From NCBI RefSeq assembly GCF_042652645.1, contig NZ_JBHSGU010000002.1, positions 1,426,001-1,490,000 on the forward strand: a DNA stretch of 64,000 bases. Reading direction: 5' to 3'. Of this stretch, positions 17,591 to 26,827 are shown in pieces. The notes under the pieces are model-generated. The model searched no databases. It was not told the origin of the DNA and was given only the letters and a program-made list of their open reading frames with translations. Each line of letters begins with the position of its first letter. Within the stretch, counting starts at the first letter, position 1. Position numbers and translations under genes: made by a program. The stretch comes from Glaciecola siphonariae. Its GTDB lineage: Bacteria > Pseudomonadota > Gammaproteobacteria > Enterobacterales > Alteromonadaceae.

Positions 17591-18934
17591 TTAAATGGCT
17601 TGAACAATGGATTGACCGCGGCCAATACCGTAGTAATGCAAGCCGTATTCCGATATGAGCGCTGGCTCAAATAAATTTCTTCCGTCAAAAATAACAGGGT
17701 CTGCAATCTTCGATTTAATCAGCTCAAAGTCTGGCGCTCTAAATGCTTGCCACTCAGTACAAATAACCAAACAGTCAGCACCGTTTAAGGCGGCTTCTTT
17801 TGTTCCCATCAATGAAAGACGATCTTGACCAGCATATATGCGCTGTGTTTCTTCCATGGCCTCAGGGTCGTAGGCCTGAACGCGTGCGCCCTGCTCCCAC
17901 AATTTTTCCATTAACACACGGCTGGAAGCCTCACGCATGTCGTCGGTATTCGGCTTAAACGAAAGACCCCAAAGCGCGATGGTTTTACCAGCAACATCGT
18001 TTTTGTAATAGCGCATAATGTAGTCAAACAGCTTTTCTTTTTGACGATAATTTACTGCTTCAACAGCCTCTAACACTTTGGCCTGATAACCCACACCTTT
18101 TGCACTACGAACGAGCGCTTGCACATCTTTGGGGAAACACGAGCCGCCGTAGCCGCAGCCAGGATAGATAAATTGATAGCCAATGCGGGGGTCGCTACCA
18201 ATGCCCTTTCGCACATTTTCGACATCTGCGCCAAACAGCTCGGCCAAATTAGCGATTTCGTTCATAAAGCTGATTTTCGTGGCAAGCATGCAGTTTGCTG
18301 CATATTTGGTTAACTCAGCACTGCGCACATCCATGACAATTATCTTGTCATGATTGCGATTGAACGGCGCATACAATTCGCGGAGTTTTTTCTCTGAACG
18401 CTCACTGCTGGTGCCCAAAATAATTCTGTCAGGACGCATACAATCGGCCACTGCCGCGCCTTCTTTGAGAAACTCAGGGTTAGAAACAACGTCAAAGCTC
18501 ACACTTTTTTGCAAATCAGCCAAGACTTCTGTCACTTTTGCCGTCACCCTGTCTGCAGTGCCTACAGGTACCGTAGATTTATTTATGATGATTTTGTGTG
18601 CCTGCATATGCATAGCAATCGTCTGTGCAACAGCAAGCACGTATTTTAAATCTGCAGAGCCGTCTTCATCAGGTGGCGTACCGACCGCAATAAACACAAG
18701 GTCGCCATGCTTCACGCCTTTTTCGGCATCGGTGGTAAAGACTACGCGACCGGCTTCAAAATTACTTTTTACCAAAGGCGTTAAGCCGGGTTCATAAATC
18801 GGAATAATTCCCTTTTCAAGATTGTCGACTTTGTTTTGGTCAACATCGACACACACTACGTCGTGACCAACTTCGGCTAATACTGCCGCTTGCACTAAGC
18901 CAACATACCCTATTCCGAATACCGTAACTTTCAT
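17591..18934 (-). CDS. ugd: UDP-glucose 6-dehydrogenase Ugd
   Basis: NAD-dependent four-electron oxidation of UDP-glucose to UDP-glucuronate, a precursor of acidic capsule sugars. The protein has 447 residues. N-terminal Rossmann motif is GIGYVGLVQAAVLAEVGH; VGTPPDEDGSADL follows. NPEFLKEGAAVADCMRPDRI is a family block. The catalytic Cys is in YPGCGYGGSCFPKDVQAL. The C-terminal UDP-binding domain contains LSFKPNTDDMREA. A ribosome site AAGGAAGC precedes the ATG. The partner gene galU follows directly. Confidence 0.96.
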   Translation of the reverse strand: MKVTVFGIGYVGLVQAAVLAEVGHDVVCVDVDQNKVDNLEKGIIPIYEPGLTPLVKSNFEAGRVVFTTDAEKGVKHGDLVFIAVGTPPDEDGSADLKYVLAVAQTIAMHMQAHKIIINKSTVPVGTADRVTAKVTEVLADLQKSVSFDVVSNPEFLKEGAAVADCMRPDRIILGTSSERSEKKLRELYAPFNRNHDKIIVMDVRSAELTKYAANCMLATKISFMNEIANLAELFGADVENVRKGIGSDPRIGYQFIYPGCGYGGSCFPKDVQALVRSAKGVGYQAKVLEAVEAVNYRQKEKLFDYIMRYYKNDVAGKTIALWGLSFKPNTDDMREASSRVLMEKLWEQGARVQAYDPEAMEETQRIYAGQDRLSLMGTKEAALNGADCLVICTEWQAFRAPDFELIKSKIADPVIFDGRNLFEPALISEYGLHYYGIGRGQSIVQAI

Positions 18935-19097
18935 TCATGCTTCCTTTAATTAATCGGCTAAGTCAATCCTTGCGTACTTACGACCACAAGCAAACCAAAC
19001 GTGCAACCGCATCATGCACACAACACATTGATAATAAATATACCACACTGAATATGCTGTATTAACTATTTTATCTCGTGTGTTTGTAAGCCGGCAC

Positions 19098-19970
19098 TCA
19101 CTGCTTTTTTGTGCTATATGCGCCGCTTCGCTTCAACACGCCGTCTTTAATCCCCTTGAGCATAAAGCGCAAGCGGTCAATACGCGGAGCCTGAAACAGA
19201 GCATTAAGAATAAACCGAAGCGGCAGCAATGACAGGCATCGCAGCTTCCAATAAAGTGGAACATATGAGCGACGCGAAAGCAGCAGGATGTTTCTAAATT
19301 GATAGTATAGGCGCACCGGTGCGCCCACTTTATAACTAAGCCCCAAAAAGCTGGCTCGCCGGTCACCGAGTTTATGCTGCATGTTCAAAGAGCCTGCAAG
19401 CCCTACACAATAGCCTTCTTTTTGTGCGCGCCAGCACCATTCGTGATCCACCCCGTCTATAAATAAACGCTCATCTTTGTAGCCAATGTCGTCAAGTCGA
19501 CTTAGGTCAATAAACATTCCCGACGAAATGATTTGAGGCACAATGAACACATCGCCGCATTGCTTTATATATTTTTGCACTTTCGGACGTACAGGACGAT
19601 TATTAAAATCGCATATCACCTGAGGGCCAATGGCCACGAGCGAATCTATTTGCTGTTGTGTATCTGTAAATGCTTGCTGCAGGCGTGGCACAAAATCAGG
19701 CGCCAAACGAGAGTCTTGGTCAAACAGAAGCGCATATTCACAATTGCGTTCTTTAATATGACGCAGACCCACGTTTTGCGCACGAGCAATACCAATATTC
19801 TCGGGAAAATGCATATATGTAATGGGTGACTGATTTGCTAGCGTGGCATGTTTGTTGTTGCTGTTATCGATAATGACAAGTTCATCAACCGAGGCGGTCA
19901 AAACGTCAATCAACGACTGTAATGTCGATTGCTCGGGGTGATATGCAACAATAACTGCGCCGATACGCAT
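19098..19970 (-). CDS. GT2 glycosyltransferase, rhamnosyltransferase-like
   Basis: Protein of 290 residues with the GT-A fold. AVIVAYHPE begins the nucleotide-binding domain, VIIDNSNNK follows, and the metal motif is FDQDSRL, which is typical of the RfbF-type rhamnosyltransferase subfamily. FIDGVDHEWCWRAQKEGY is the acceptor-side DxxW region. The C-terminal segment is basic and possibly membrane-associated. It starts 3 nt after the preceding GT2 gene, so the two are cotranscribed. Donor dTDP-rhamnose is an inference, supported by rfb genes in the same window. Confidence 0.82.
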   Translation of the reverse strand: MRIGAVIVAYHPEQSTLQSLIDVLTASVDELVIIDNSNNKHATLANQSPITYMHFPENIGIARAQNVGLRHIKERNCEYALLFDQDSRLAPDFVPRLQQAFTDTQQQIDSLVAIGPQVICDFNNRPVRPKVQKYIKQCGDVFIVPQIISSGMFIDLSRLDDIGYKDERLFIDGVDHEWCWRAQKEGYCVGLAGSLNMQHKLGDRRASFLGLSYKVGAPVRLYYQFRNILLLSRRSYVPLYWKLRCLSLLPLRFILNALFQAPRIDRLRFMLKGIKDGVLKRSGAYSTKKQ

Positions 19971-19973
19971 GCG

Positions 19974-20849
19974 TTAGCGATTTAACACGTAGCGGTCAAA
20001 CTTATAGGCCAGTTTGACCATGGGTGGAGGCAGGCAGCGCATCACCAGCACCGCACATGCATAAACCAAGTATCTAAGCCGCATTCGTTTAAGTGCTCGC
20101 ATAGCGAATATGCGCGCCTTAAATTCGTTAATCGACTTTGTGATACCGCGTCGTTTATAAAAGTCATTAACGCGGCGAAATTTAAGCAAGGGCTGCTTTA
20201 AATTATGAAATTTAAAGCCCGCTTCCATCAATTCAATCCAAAGGAAGTAGTCTTGCGTGTTCTTTAAGTCATTTCGATAGCGAAAACCTTGCTCCAAAGC
20301 CGAGAATCGCAACACCACCGTTGGGTGGTTAATTGGACAACGTGTGCTCATGTTTCGTCTTAGTTTCGCATTGCCGCTGGGTAAGGTGCGCGCCCCTACC
20401 TGCTTTCCGACTTCGTTAATTTCAATGAGCGCGCTGCCCAACACATCAACATCCTCATGCTGTTCTAAAAATGCAATTTGTGTCGACATTCTAGTAGGCA
20501 AAGAAATATCGTCTGCATCCATTCTGAAAAAATACTCAGGTTGATACGGCAGGCACCAGTCCATCACAAAGTTCATGCATCGACTTAGTCCTACATTACC
20601 CTCACTTTTGGCTAGCACAATGCGCTGGTCGTTGAGCAAGGCTTTTTGCAAGACCTGTTCAATCGCATCTGGGATAGGGCCGTCAATCACTATTACAAAC
20701 ACAAAATCACGATAGTCTTGCGCTAAAACGCTGTTTACAGCCTCTTCTAGCCATACCGGATTGTCGTTTGCATAGGTCGCCATGGCCACAACGCTAGTGA
20801 AGCTATGCTCGAGAGATATTGGCTTTATAAAGTAAAACGACTTTGGCAA
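19974..20849 (-). CDS. GT2 family glycosyltransferase
   Basis: Protein of 291 residues. VVAMATYANDNPVWLEEAV and VIVIDGPIPD make up the donor-binding half; RMDADDISLPTRM is the metal-binding DxD motif; DYFLWIELMEAGF is the catalytic-base region. The C-terminus has a hydrophobic segment (YLVYACAVLVMRCL) that may anchor it to the inner membrane. The start is TTG at 20849 with GGAG five bases upstream; the next ATG (20783) would cut into the first beta strand. The acceptor is unknown. Confidence 0.82.
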   Translation of the reverse strand: MPKSFYFIKPISLEHSFTSVVAMATYANDNPVWLEEAVNSVLAQDYRDFVFVIVIDGPIPDAIEQVLQKALLNDQRIVLAKSEGNVGLSRCMNFVMDWCLPYQPEYFFRMDADDISLPTRMSTQIAFLEQHEDVDVLGSALIEINEVGKQVGARTLPSGNAKLRRNMSTRCPINHPTVVLRFSALEQGFRYRNDLKNTQDYFLWIELMEAGFKFHNLKQPLLKFRRVNDFYKRRGITKSINEFKARIFAMRALKRMRLRYLVYACAVLVMRCLPPPMVKLAYKFDRYVLNR

Positions 20850-20904
20850 TGCTGCTCCGGATAATGCTTGTGGCTGTATATTTCGAGGGCAAACTATAGC
20901 ACTT

Positions 20905-22659
20905 CTATAGCGGTATTTGCTCTAAATTCTCTCGAATACTGAAGTTTTCGTAACGAAGCGTGAGGTTAGGATTATAGGCAGGGTCGTGTTCGATATAGGC
21001 CGCCCACTTTTGCTGCATATACTTAACCTCTGCTTGAAAACGCTTTTGTTTTTCGAGGGTGTCTTCATGCCCCCTAGAAATTGATTCATGATGAAACAAT
21101 AAAGCCTCAGCAACAAATACGTTGCGTTTGCCAAGCTCTAGTATGCTTAAGCAAAAATCGACATCGTTAAAGGCAACGGTCAAATCTGTTTCATTTAAAC
21201 CGCCAACGCTTTCATAGTCCTCTCGGGTTACCAACAAACATGCCGCCGTCACCGCGCTATAGTTTTGCGTCGCAATCGCACGCTGTAAGTATCCCGGTCG
21301 CTCTTTAGGCAGGTATTTATGTGCATGGCCCGCACCGCCGCCGTAGCCCATCACCACGCCGGCATGTTGCACGAGTTCGTTACTATACAAGAGTTTTGCG
21401 CCCACGCAGCCTATATCTTCTCGCATGACATGCTTCAGCATTTTATCAAGCCAATCCCCCTCGATAATTTCAACATCGTTATTCATCAGTGCAATCACGT
21501 CACCTTTCACCTGCGCTACGGCAAAATTATTGATGGCTGAATAATTAAACGGCTTTAGATAATCTAAAACAGTGATTTTTGGATGGCGCTTGAGCTTATT
21601 TAAATACTCGAGGGTTTCTTGGTCATCTGAGTTGTTATTTATTACGCAAATATCATAGTGGGTATAAGTCGTCTTTTCTAAAATAGACTCTACGCAGTCT
21701 TTTAAAATATCATAACCGTTATACGTGGGAATAATCATGCTTACCAAGGGTTGGCCCTTGAGCTCAAACAGCTCGCTGGTATCGCGCGGTTGCTCAGGTT
21801 CAGACGTTCGGGCTTGCTGATGTAACAAGACAAAAGGAAGATGACTGATTGTTATTTGCGTGTCAGCTAAATATTCCGCCTGCACAAAGCTCGAAACGCG
21901 TGCTTGATGCTCAAAAAAACGCCTGAGATACTCCTCGCTTTTATCAATTAACAAACCCGTTTTTATGTAACGCGTTGAAAGATGCAAGTCGGGGTTCCAA
22001 TCGGGAAAAAAAGCAGGATCAAAACGCTGCCCCTGATGAATTTTATCGGTATCTACATAGGCGATATACCCTTGAATGTTAGCGCGATTTAGCGCGCTGA
22101 AACATTCTCGGTGAAGTAAATCTCCGGCATTGATTGCAAACATGCATGTGTTGGGTTTAACTGCCGCAGCGCTTGCTTTTGCCGCTGACACTAGCTTTAT
22201 GTTAAAAGCTTTTTTGTGCGCATTGAGAAGCCTTCTGGGCGGTTTGTATGCGTCATAAACAATACAAACCTGCTTTGGATGCTCATAGCAGCAAGAGATA
22301 CTGTGGAGCGTTTGCTCAAGTAGAGCTTCAATTATCGGTGGCTGTTCCAATACTAGGCTAGATAAATCAATTAAACATGTGTCGACGTGCCGAACAATTG
22401 ATTGCTTATCTCGAGCATGCTCTAACAGCGCATTATGATGGGCCATACAGTTGGCATATAGGCGGTCACCCTTTTCTACAAACTGATGCCGCGCGTTACC
22501 CACAGCAATACGCGCGTTAACGCTCGGGTGCAGTTTAGCTTTGCACAGCCACGCAGTATAAAGAGATGCGAGTAAAGCGTTTTCTCGCAAGTGCACTCGT
22601 AAAGATGGAGGAACGCATTCTACAATCATTTGCACCATGCGCATCAATAGCCGCAACAT
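20905..22659 (-). CDS. Two-part protein with C-terminal GT2 glycosyltransferase domain
   Basis: Protein of 584 residues. Residues 1 to about 290 have no sure homologue; a second degenerate GT-A-like unit is suggested by CIVYDAYKPPRRLL and IAYVDTDKIHQGQRFDPA. The C-terminal GT2 domain starts at VSMIIPTYNGYDILKDCVES; YDICVINNNSDD and ALMNNDVEIIEGDWL hold the donor and metal residues, and FNDVDFCLSILELGKRN is the acceptor motif. GAGHAHKYL is typical of O-antigen/rhamnan GT2 proteins. It lies 6 nt after the sulfotransferase-like gene, in one operon. Confidence 0.82.
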   Translation of the reverse strand: MLRLLMRMVQMIVECVPPSLRVHLRENALLASLYTAWLCKAKLHPSVNARIAVGNARHQFVEKGDRLYANCMAHHNALLEHARDKQSIVRHVDTCLIDLSSLVLEQPPIIEALLEQTLHSISCCYEHPKQVCIVYDAYKPPRRLLNAHKKAFNIKLVSAAKASAAAVKPNTCMFAINAGDLLHRECFSALNRANIQGYIAYVDTDKIHQGQRFDPAFFPDWNPDLHLSTRYIKTGLLIDKSEEYLRRFFEHQARVSSFVQAEYLADTQITISHLPFVLLHQQARTSEPEQPRDTSELFELKGQPLVSMIIPTYNGYDILKDCVESILEKTTYTHYDICVINNNSDDQETLEYLNKLKRHPKITVLDYLKPFNYSAINNFAVAQVKGDVIALMNNDVEIIEGDWLDKMLKHVMREDIGCVGAKLLYSNELVQHAGVVMGYGGGAGHAHKYLPKERPGYLQRAIATQNYSAVTAACLLVTREDYESVGGLNETDLTVAFNDVDFCLSILELGKRNVFVAEALLFHHESISRGHEDTLEKQKRFQAEVKYMQQKWAAYIEHDPAYNPNLTLRYENFSIRENLEQIPL

Positions 22660-22665
22660 AAAACG

Positions 22666-23643
22666 CTACATTAACTCTGACATTTTATTTGCAATACGCA
22701 GTAAGCATTCATGGGCCTTTGCATCTAACAACCATTTCGTCGAGGGTAATTTAACCTCTTTGCTGCCTGCCCTAGGCTCATAGTTGAGCATATTCGATGC
22801 GTAATCCTGCGACATTAATTTTTCTGCTCGAATATCAATGGCATAATTGCCAATTCTAAGCGCGGTAGCAAACTCGTTAATAAGCCCCTGCACATAACTT
22901 AAATCATCGCCGCTAAGACTTTCTTTATGTTCTTGAAAAGCGGTTCGCACAATAGGACCACTTGCCTTATCTTTGAGGAGATAGTTAAGCGCCCTTACCG
23001 TTTCGGTATCTTCAACACTTAACGATACATTGCGGGCACTCTCATTATTTGCGTCAAAGGTCATTTGGTCGTTAATTTGACTGCCAACCGCCTGTAAAAA
23101 ATCTTCAATCAAGCTGTTGTTATTGGCACTGGCGTCGTAATCAATCAAACAAATATTTTCTTTTCCGAACACTTGCGAAAACATGCCCAGCTTTAAGTCT
23201 GGCGACAGCATTTGACTCATTGCGGGGCGCGCTAAATGTTCATGATAGTACTCAAAAAAGTCGACCGTGCCGCCATGCTTGATGACTTCCTGCCAAATTG
23301 AATAAAGCTTGTAACTGGCTCTTCGCCATGAAAACACCACCTTTATATTTAGAAAGGGCAAGCTTTGCTTGAAGTAAGAAAAGTCTTGCTTATTAAGCGA
23401 GATTAAATCTTCACTAGATACAACAAAATTACACTGTGAATCTTTAAAGAAAGCAATATCTTCATCTGTAAAAGCGCGCTGTGCGATGCGCTCACGAATG
23501 TGATGATGGCCAAATATGCGGATGAAGCGTTTGGGGTATAGTAAACCCTCGGCAAAAAGCGTTTGTTGATTATCCAACATGAACTTTTGAATAGCGGTAG
23601 TACCGGTTTTATGTGGTCCAACATGCAAATATAGTGTTTTCAA
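22666..23643 (-). CDS. Sulfotransferase-like P-loop protein (first of four)
   Basis: Protein of 325 residues. The N-terminal HVGPHKTGTTAIQKFM is the 5'-phosphosulfate-binding loop of PAPS-dependent sulfotransferases, and LNIKVVFSWRRASYKLY is the likely 3'-phosphate region. SSEDLIS fits the acidic motif after the loop. No signal peptide is seen, so it would act in the cytosol on a lipid-linked or nucleotide-linked glycan before export. It is embedded between glycosyltransferase genes with 2-6 nt spacing. The acceptor is unknown, and an inactive or kinase-like role cannot be excluded. Confidence 0.7.
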   Translation of the reverse strand: MKTLYLHVGPHKTGTTAIQKFMLDNQQTLFAEGLLYPKRFIRIFGHHHIRERIAQRAFTDEDIAFFKDSQCNFVVSSEDLISLNKQDFSYFKQSLPFLNIKVVFSWRRASYKLYSIWQEVIKHGGTVDFFEYYHEHLARPAMSQMLSPDLKLGMFSQVFGKENICLIDYDASANNNSLIEDFLQAVGSQINDQMTFDANNESARNVSLSVEDTETVRALNYLLKDKASGPIVRTAFQEHKESLSGDDLSYVQGLINEFATALRIGNYAIDIRAEKLMSQDYASNMLNYEPRAGSKEVKLPSTKWLLDAKAHECLLRIANKMSELM

Positions 23644-23645
23644 AA

Positions 23646-25655
23646 TTAGTTCCCAAAAAATGGATAGCGACCAAACTTACTCAAAAGCGGACCCCACTTA
23701 AGACTCTCATACTTATCATTCATCCCCTTTGTAAGCGCATTTGGCTTAAAGCCCGCCGCGAGCCACTTGTCTTTGGGATGCAGAACATGCACATTGGTAA
23801 TCCCATGATCGCCGCATAGCTGCGCGTCCGAGCGAACATTATCGCCAATATGCACAATCGTCATTTCTTTCTCTTTGATAATCGACTGTATGTACTGCCA
23901 CATGCTGGCATTATCTTTACGCACTTTTAATTCGGATGATACGAATAGCCTAAAACCAATCGCTAAACCACAGTGGCGCAAAATCATCGATATTTGCTGT
24001 TCGCTATAGTATGTATCGGTTATCAGCCAAATCTCTCTGCCTAAATCAGATAAACGGTTAGCGAGCTGAATCATTTCTGTCTTACCCGACATGATTTGTA
24101 GGTCAAATTGAAACTCTAACTCACACCACTGACTGGTTTGCTCAGGATCGCATCCTAGCTCTTTGGCCATGCTTTCGTAAATTTCTGCTAAGCCAAGGTC
24201 ACCCTTATGGTCTCTTGCGATTCTAAGCTGCGTCTCGGTATCATTTCGAAGCTTCACAAACAACTCTGGGCTGGCAACCACTTCTTGCTCAACGAGATAT
24301 TCACCCAAGCGATACTTAGCAAAATCAGGCGCAACATACTGTCGATTTACTAGCGTATCGAACACGTCAAATGAGACAATCTCAAAGTTCTGCACCTCAT
24401 GAAAAAGCTGCTCAGTAGATTTGGTGTAATTGATATAGATGTAAGACTTATCAAGGGTAAATTTAGCGGCTGTAGGATAGTAAAAAAATTGTTTATAGTT
24501 TTGTTTTTCTACCAATAGCCCAAGCACACGTTCAAGCGCATGCAAATAAGACCCGTCATTGGGCAGCGGCTCACCGGGGAAATCATCATAGGCATAGGTT
24601 TTACTCAACAGCGGCGCAAGCGCCTTAGGACGCGCCCAGAACATACCGCCCACCGGATAGTTTACAAAATCGCTGTTGATATCAAGCTGCCATTGATCAA
24701 TAAAAGGCTGTGCAAAAGGCAGATTACATGTCCAGTGGTTCACCCAGCCAGGCATCATCCAAAAAGACGTTGGGTAGTACATGCCCAAGTCTTCATGCTC
24801 GCTGAAAAGGCGCAACAAACAGGCAACAGTGTGACGGTCTTTTAGGAGGTATTGGTGCAGGTAATCAAACCACTGAGTTTGTTCACGACCAGAATAAAGC
24901 GACTTTTTAGAGTGCATATGACACATTAAGTCGTAATCGAGCAATTGTTCAGAAAATTCAACTAAAAACGGCCCAAAATTTCTGCCGTGATTAGGTACAT
25001 GTTTGACTTGAACCTTATCGACTGTCGCAATGCTGTTAAAGGTCTGTGTTGCCAACTCTGCAATTTCACCCGATGCTGCCGTAACAAATACATCCACGTT
25101 TAAGGGCAACGTTGCAATGGATTCTGCAAACTTAACCACGCTGTCTTGGTAAAAAATGTGCAACACTATCGCGACTTTCTGCTCTTTCCAATTCTCGGTT
25201 TCATTGGCTACAAGGGCATCTTTTGGATGCCAGCGTACTTGAGCGTTTGATTTAGCTCGTTTGTCTTGAGCGCCAAAGTACATGTAGTGTAGCAGCGGCG
25301 GCGCCTCTTCATGATATACATCAAGATTGCGTCGTAGGTAGGATTCAGTATCAAAATGGGCCGACGGATTTATGTTCGCAAAATTTGATTTCTCAATATA
25401 GTCGGCAAAGGCCGCAATATCAGACTCAAACGTGCCATAGTGAGCCTCATACCATTGAATATCGAAAAGTCCTAATTCAACCGCGATGTCGAAATGTTCT
25501 TTGTACTTAACTAAGTTTTCGGGAATGGGACGTTCTGACTCATCTGACCCAGCATCGCCTAGCTCAGCCTGCTCGGTGGAGTCCATTACCTCATCATCTG
25601 TAGATGGCGTATCATTTAGCTTTAAACGTTTTAAGAAACGACGAAACTTACTCAC
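23646..25655 (-). CDS. RgpF-like glycan synthesis protein fused to HAD-like phosphatase
   Basis: Protein of 669 residues. Residues about 50-125 hold two copies of the FDxxWY/HYxxxG motif frequent in glycan-synthesis proteins (LFDIQWYEAHY, then FDTESYLRRNLDVY and HYMYFGAQDKR). The rhamnan-synthesis F (RgpF-type) domain spans about 165-415, including HVPNHGRNFGPFLVEF and MCHMHSKKS. A HAD domain follows: VSFDVFDTLVNR (motif I) near 430, WLITDTYYSE (motif II), and VHIGDNVRSD (motif IV). The gene next downstream in this operon, on the same strand, is a sulfotransferase. The HAD half matches the N-terminal half of COG5610 proteins, whose C-terminal half is encoded separately upstream. Confidence 0.78.
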   Translation of the reverse strand: MSKFRRFLKRLKLNDTPSTDDEVMDSTEQAELGDAGSDESERPIPENLVKYKEHFDIAVELGLFDIQWYEAHYGTFESDIAAFADYIEKSNFANINPSAHFDTESYLRRNLDVYHEEAPPLLHYMYFGAQDKRAKSNAQVRWHPKDALVANETENWKEQKVAIVLHIFYQDSVVKFAESIATLPLNVDVFVTAASGEIAELATQTFNSIATVDKVQVKHVPNHGRNFGPFLVEFSEQLLDYDLMCHMHSKKSLYSGREQTQWFDYLHQYLLKDRHTVACLLRLFSEHEDLGMYYPTSFWMMPGWVNHWTCNLPFAQPFIDQWQLDINSDFVNYPVGGMFWARPKALAPLLSKTYAYDDFPGEPLPNDGSYLHALERVLGLLVEKQNYKQFFYYPTAAKFTLDKSYIYINYTKSTEQLFHEVQNFEIVSFDVFDTLVNRQYVAPDFAKYRLGEYLVEQEVVASPELFVKLRNDTETQLRIARDHKGDLGLAEIYESMAKELGCDPEQTSQWCELEFQFDLQIMSGKTEMIQLANRLSDLGREIWLITDTYYSEQQISMILRHCGLAIGFRLFVSSELKVRKDNASMWQYIQSIIKEKEMTIVHIGDNVRSDAQLCGDHGITNVHVLHPKDKWLAAGFKPNALTKGMNDKYESLKWGPLLSKFGRYPFFGN

Positions 25656-25663
25656 ACTTACCT

Positions 25664-26764
25664 CTACAGTCTAAACAGTTGCATTGGGTTTACATTGCCA
25701 TTTCCGGAAATCGCATCATCTACGTCAAAAAGCGCGTAGGCTGAGCTGGGCATCATGTGCCGATGCGAAGTATATTGCTCATATAAAAACTCAATTTCTT
25801 CAATGCTGAACGAAATGCCGTTTTCAAAGTGATGCAGTACTGCATCTTGTATGCCCTCATGCAGCGCGTGCAGCTCAAAAAAGTGTGTTTGCACATAAGA
25901 CTCACGCCCATATACAAACTCGAATTTATCGGCTTGCGTTTGCTGCAGTGCGGGGTGGCGCGTATAAATATCTAAAAACTGGCCGTTAGGAGATGTAAGC
26001 AAGGACTCCATAAACAATGAGCGGTCGAGCATCATATAACCTTCACCCATTTTTACTTGGTCTTTGAAAACGCAAGACATACTTGCTGTAGCGTTGGCAA
26101 ATGTGTAATCACCGGCCTGTGTGGTCATAAAATAAAGGCCTGTGGTATCCTTTGCGAGCAGCATAGTAAGTAGCTTTTGAATGGTGCCAGAATATCCCAC
26201 ATCGAGCATGAGCAAGGTATTTTGATCGTACATACCCGATTCGCGCAAGTAAGTAATATAATCGCTACGACTGGCCGCGGTTAATTCATTAAGAACACTC
26301 AAGCGCTCAGCAAAAAGTGTTTTGACCTCATCTATTTGCGCGGGCAGTTCAATCTCTTTTTCTAAGGCCTCTGGCTCAAAGATGCGATGCGCTTGATTAG
26401 CAGAAAAGCCAAAACGATGAGTCAGCAAGGCTTCGAGTTTGCCCGTATATTTATGATCAAGGCTAATATCCCACGTTTTTGGGTCGCCAATACAAATTCT
26501 AAATAGAAAGGTACGTGATACACGCAGATACACCGAATCGGCGCTTGGCGCTAGGTTTCGTTGCACCAATGCATCGTAGGCTTGTTTAAAAAAATACCCT
26601 TCACGTGCCAAAAACACAAGTTTAATGGGCCCTGAAGACTCACCATTGTGTTGTTTAATAAGCTCACAAAGAGATTGAAAATAATGCGAGCACATTGGCC
26701 CTAAAAACTGGTATCCAAAATCTTTTAGGGCAATTGCTTTACAATCCATACTGATAGATGACAC
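25664..26764 (-). CDS. Separate C-terminal half of a COG5610-type HAD-associated protein
   Basis: Protein of 366 residues. KDFGYQFLGPMCSHYFQSL and LVFLAREGYFFKQAYDAL match the region that normally follows the HAD domain in COG5610 proteins of polysaccharide loci. LMLDVGYSGTIQKLL is a second conserved block. HAD catalytic motifs are absent because that half is at the C-terminus of the next gene downstream. The reading frame starts at GTG 26764; ATG 26749 is a possible alternative. No signal peptide. Only 8 nt separate it from the RgpF-HAD gene, so the two products may work as one complex. The reaction is not known. Confidence 0.65.
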   Translation of the reverse strand: MSSISMDCKAIALKDFGYQFLGPMCSHYFQSLCELIKQHNGESSGPIKLVFLAREGYFFKQAYDALVQRNLAPSADSVYLRVSRTFLFRICIGDPKTWDISLDHKYTGKLEALLTHRFGFSANQAHRIFEPEALEKEIELPAQIDEVKTLFAERLSVLNELTAASRSDYITYLRESGMYDQNTLLMLDVGYSGTIQKLLTMLLAKDTTGLYFMTTQAGDYTFANATASMSCVFKDQVKMGEGYMMLDRSLFMESLLTSPNGQFLDIYTRHPALQQTQADKFEFVYGRESYVQTHFFELHALHEGIQDAVLHHFENGISFSIEEIEFLYEQYTSHRHMMPSSAYALFDVDDAISGNGNVNPMQLFRL

Positions 26765-26827
26765 GCCAAGTTATATTAGGGTGGCGATGATACCATAGGG
26801 CGGCCGAGGCGAAAATGCAAAATGTGC

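Noticed and set aside
18354..18797. 147-codon frame antisense to ugd
   Set aside because: It is a shadow of the conserved ugd frame; no ribosome site or known domain.
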